64,000 nucleotides of DNA, taken from NCBI GenBank assembly GCA_032718475.1, contig JAUCBJ010004610.1, forward strand, positions 1-64,000, given 5' to 3'. Positions within the stretch are counted from its first letter, which is position 1; every line of letters starts with the position of its first letter. The translations under genes and the position numbers were made by a program. Below are positions 62,650-64,000 of this stretch, piece after piece. A model generated the notes under the pieces. It was given only the letters and a program-made list of their open reading frames with translations. It did no database searches and was not told the DNA's origin. Origin of the DNA: Nemertoderma westbladi. Its lineage: Eukaryota > Xenacoelomorpha > Nemertodermatida > Nemertodermatidae.

Positions 62650-63863
62650 ACCATGCTGGCATGTGAAATAAAACAACCGCACCATATCGCAATGCAACAG
62701 TTTTATTAGCTTGCCATATAGATTAGGCATACATTAAACTATAGTAATACAATTTCCTTCAAATAACTTAATTAGGAGCCCGCTCGACACCATGATACTT
62801 ACTGTAAAACTCTCAGGTCATATAACACTGACTTGACTCGCTGATAATAATCCAGAGTACAGATCGATGAGGTTGCCAATATTTATGTACTTAGTTCAAC
62901 CATACTGTTTGTTTAGGCCCTACCACTCTCTGGCAAAGTTGAATTTATCCATAGACTACATTACTGTGTGTTTAATATTTCACACAGCTGCTGGCCTTCA
63001 CACTCGACCCAAAGAGAATTTGTAATGTTATCCAAACCAGGTGAATGAACACTGAACAGTCTGTTAAGTACTATTGCACTGTAATCTCATCTAACAATAA
63101 TTGTTTTATTTTGAATAGATAACAGGCATCCTCTACCCAACCCTACAATTAATTCTCAAAATACAAACATAGACATCAAATCTTTTTAAATATACTTTTT
63201 CCATGTTTCGGACCAAAAATGTTTTAATTTTTTTTTCTTAACCACTACTGCCAATCGATTCCCTTGCAAAAATAATGCAAACAATTTTTTTTCAACATTT
63301 TATGTTTGCTGAATTTTTTGGCAACTGGGGGGAGGGGGGCAATTTTTTTCAATCCGCTATAACTCCGGAACGCTTGGTCCAAATTTGATGGGGTTATTAT
63401 TTCTCAACTTAATTCGATGTCCTCTTTCAGCCTATCCATGTTTCGAAACCCCAAACATCGCCATTCAAAAATTAAGTTTTCCTAGTTCTAGACCAATTTC
63501 AAAAAAGTTGCAGTATTTTATTAATAACTGACAATGGGGATTACAAATTGATTTGCAGTAACCTATCAACTGTAGGGTATTCGAATCATTTTCAGGCTTT
63601 TGAAGTTGAACAGTTTGATTCTCTGTTTGTGGTTGATTCTGTAGATTCACTGATTACTCCGTGGCCATTACAAATGCATCTACGTTGCCAAAAACTTTTC
63701 ATACCGTTGCGACACTGCATCTAAATTACATTGTTCTCTGTTCTCTCATCTGCGTATTTCTCACTCTACCTATATATATTATAAACTTCAATTATTTTTT
63801 ATGGTCTTATAAGCCTATATAAATATATTAATTGGTTTACTTACTGCTTGCTTTTTCTGAAAT
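62650..63863. other. unassigned AT-rich region
   Basis: No gene recognised. TATATATATTATAAA near 63768-63782 could serve as a TATA-type promoter for the ORF at 63864; this is conjecture. Confidence 0.4.
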
Positions 63864-64000
63864 ATGAAAGATATTCATGGTTTTGTTCGTAGTTATTGCA
63901 AGGAGTGCTCTGAGAATGAGTGTCCTGAGTACTATACTCCCGACGACCCAGGTAAACCCCAAAATTGTACTTATTGTGGTTGTCCACCAGTAAAACATAA
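63864..64000 (+). CDS. N-terminus of a Cys-rich protein, cut by window end
   Basis: ATG at 63864 opens a frame to the window edge: MKDIHGFVRSYCKECSEN, ECPEYYTPDDPGKPQ, NCTYCGCPPVKH. Cysteine spacing C-x2-C-x4-C ... C-x2-C-x-C-x4-H suggests a small zinc-binding N-terminal module. Function unknown; the rest of the gene lies outside. Confidence 0.45.
   Translation, partial: MKDIHGFVRSYCKECSENECPEYYTPDDPGKPQNCTYCGCPPVKH

Overview
This is a window of AT-rich eukaryotic (metazoan) nuclear DNA. The evidence is split genes with GT-AG introns, a classical cadherin-repeat gene, a rhodopsin-type GPCR, and a very dense, nested load of animal transposable elements: RTE-like and CR1-like LINEs, an R2-type LINE with a restriction-like endonuclease, two Penelope-like elements, a Ty3/Gypsy-like LTR element, piggyBac, Transib, Harbinger, Merlin-like, a Helentron-type element, and large foldback elements with poly(C)/poly(G) tracts. 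A marine invertebrate is the natural reading. Frequent AGGCCT-rich tracts and this repertoire would suit an ambulacrarian such as an echinoderm, but that is a guess and the sequence does not prove it.

Layout. 1-18 kb: eight minus-strand exons of a cadherin-domain gene (1197-18045) that join in one continuous reading frame, with introns holding minisatellites, a tRNA-like SINE, an RTE LINE (about 7657-13733) split by a Penelope-like element (10536-12887), a foldback element (13761-14917) and a short RTE copy with target-site duplication (15895-16187). 18.1-21.7 kb: one 3.57-kb foldback element with two ~0.73-kb arms and a central segment holding short ORFs and a histone-type stem-loop. 22-27.6 kb: LINE relics, a small relative of the foldback and AT-rich unassigned DNA. 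27.9-29.1 kb: an array of six ~220-bp units, each with an open frame. 29.1-37.2 kb: a piggyBac element cut by a young, apparently intact LTR retrotransposon (29917-35632) and by an RTE fragment (35752-36243). 37.4-39.6 kb: a Helentron-type element carrying nine ~146-bp repeats. 39.7-40.2 kb: a second array of the 220-bp unit.

40.3-42.8 kb: a two-exon class A GPCR (minus strand) whose intron is mostly two foldback MITEs. 43.3-46.3 kb: foldback, Harbinger and Merlin-like relics. 47.9-48.2 kb: a HECT C-lobe exon. 48.7-49.8 kb: another RTE copy. 50.4-61.1 kb: a Penelope-like element interrupted by an R2-type LINE (51290-54937, 1071-aa ORF, 16-bp duplication) and by a 4.6-kb Transib transposon (55208-59816). 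The Transib encodes an uninterrupted 685-aa RAG1-related transposase, and both ends begin with CACAGTG, the V(D)J RSS heptamer, flanked by a 5-bp duplication. 61.6-62.65 kb: a Merlin-like transposase relic followed by a canonical histone-type 3' stem-loop. The window ends inside the first exon of a Cys-rich protein.

The host genes (cadherin, GPCR, perhaps the HECT exon and the terminal Cys-rich ORF) have no visible functional link. The main content is a layered record of transposition in which target-site duplications give relative ages. The most notable single element is the Transib with RSS-like termini.
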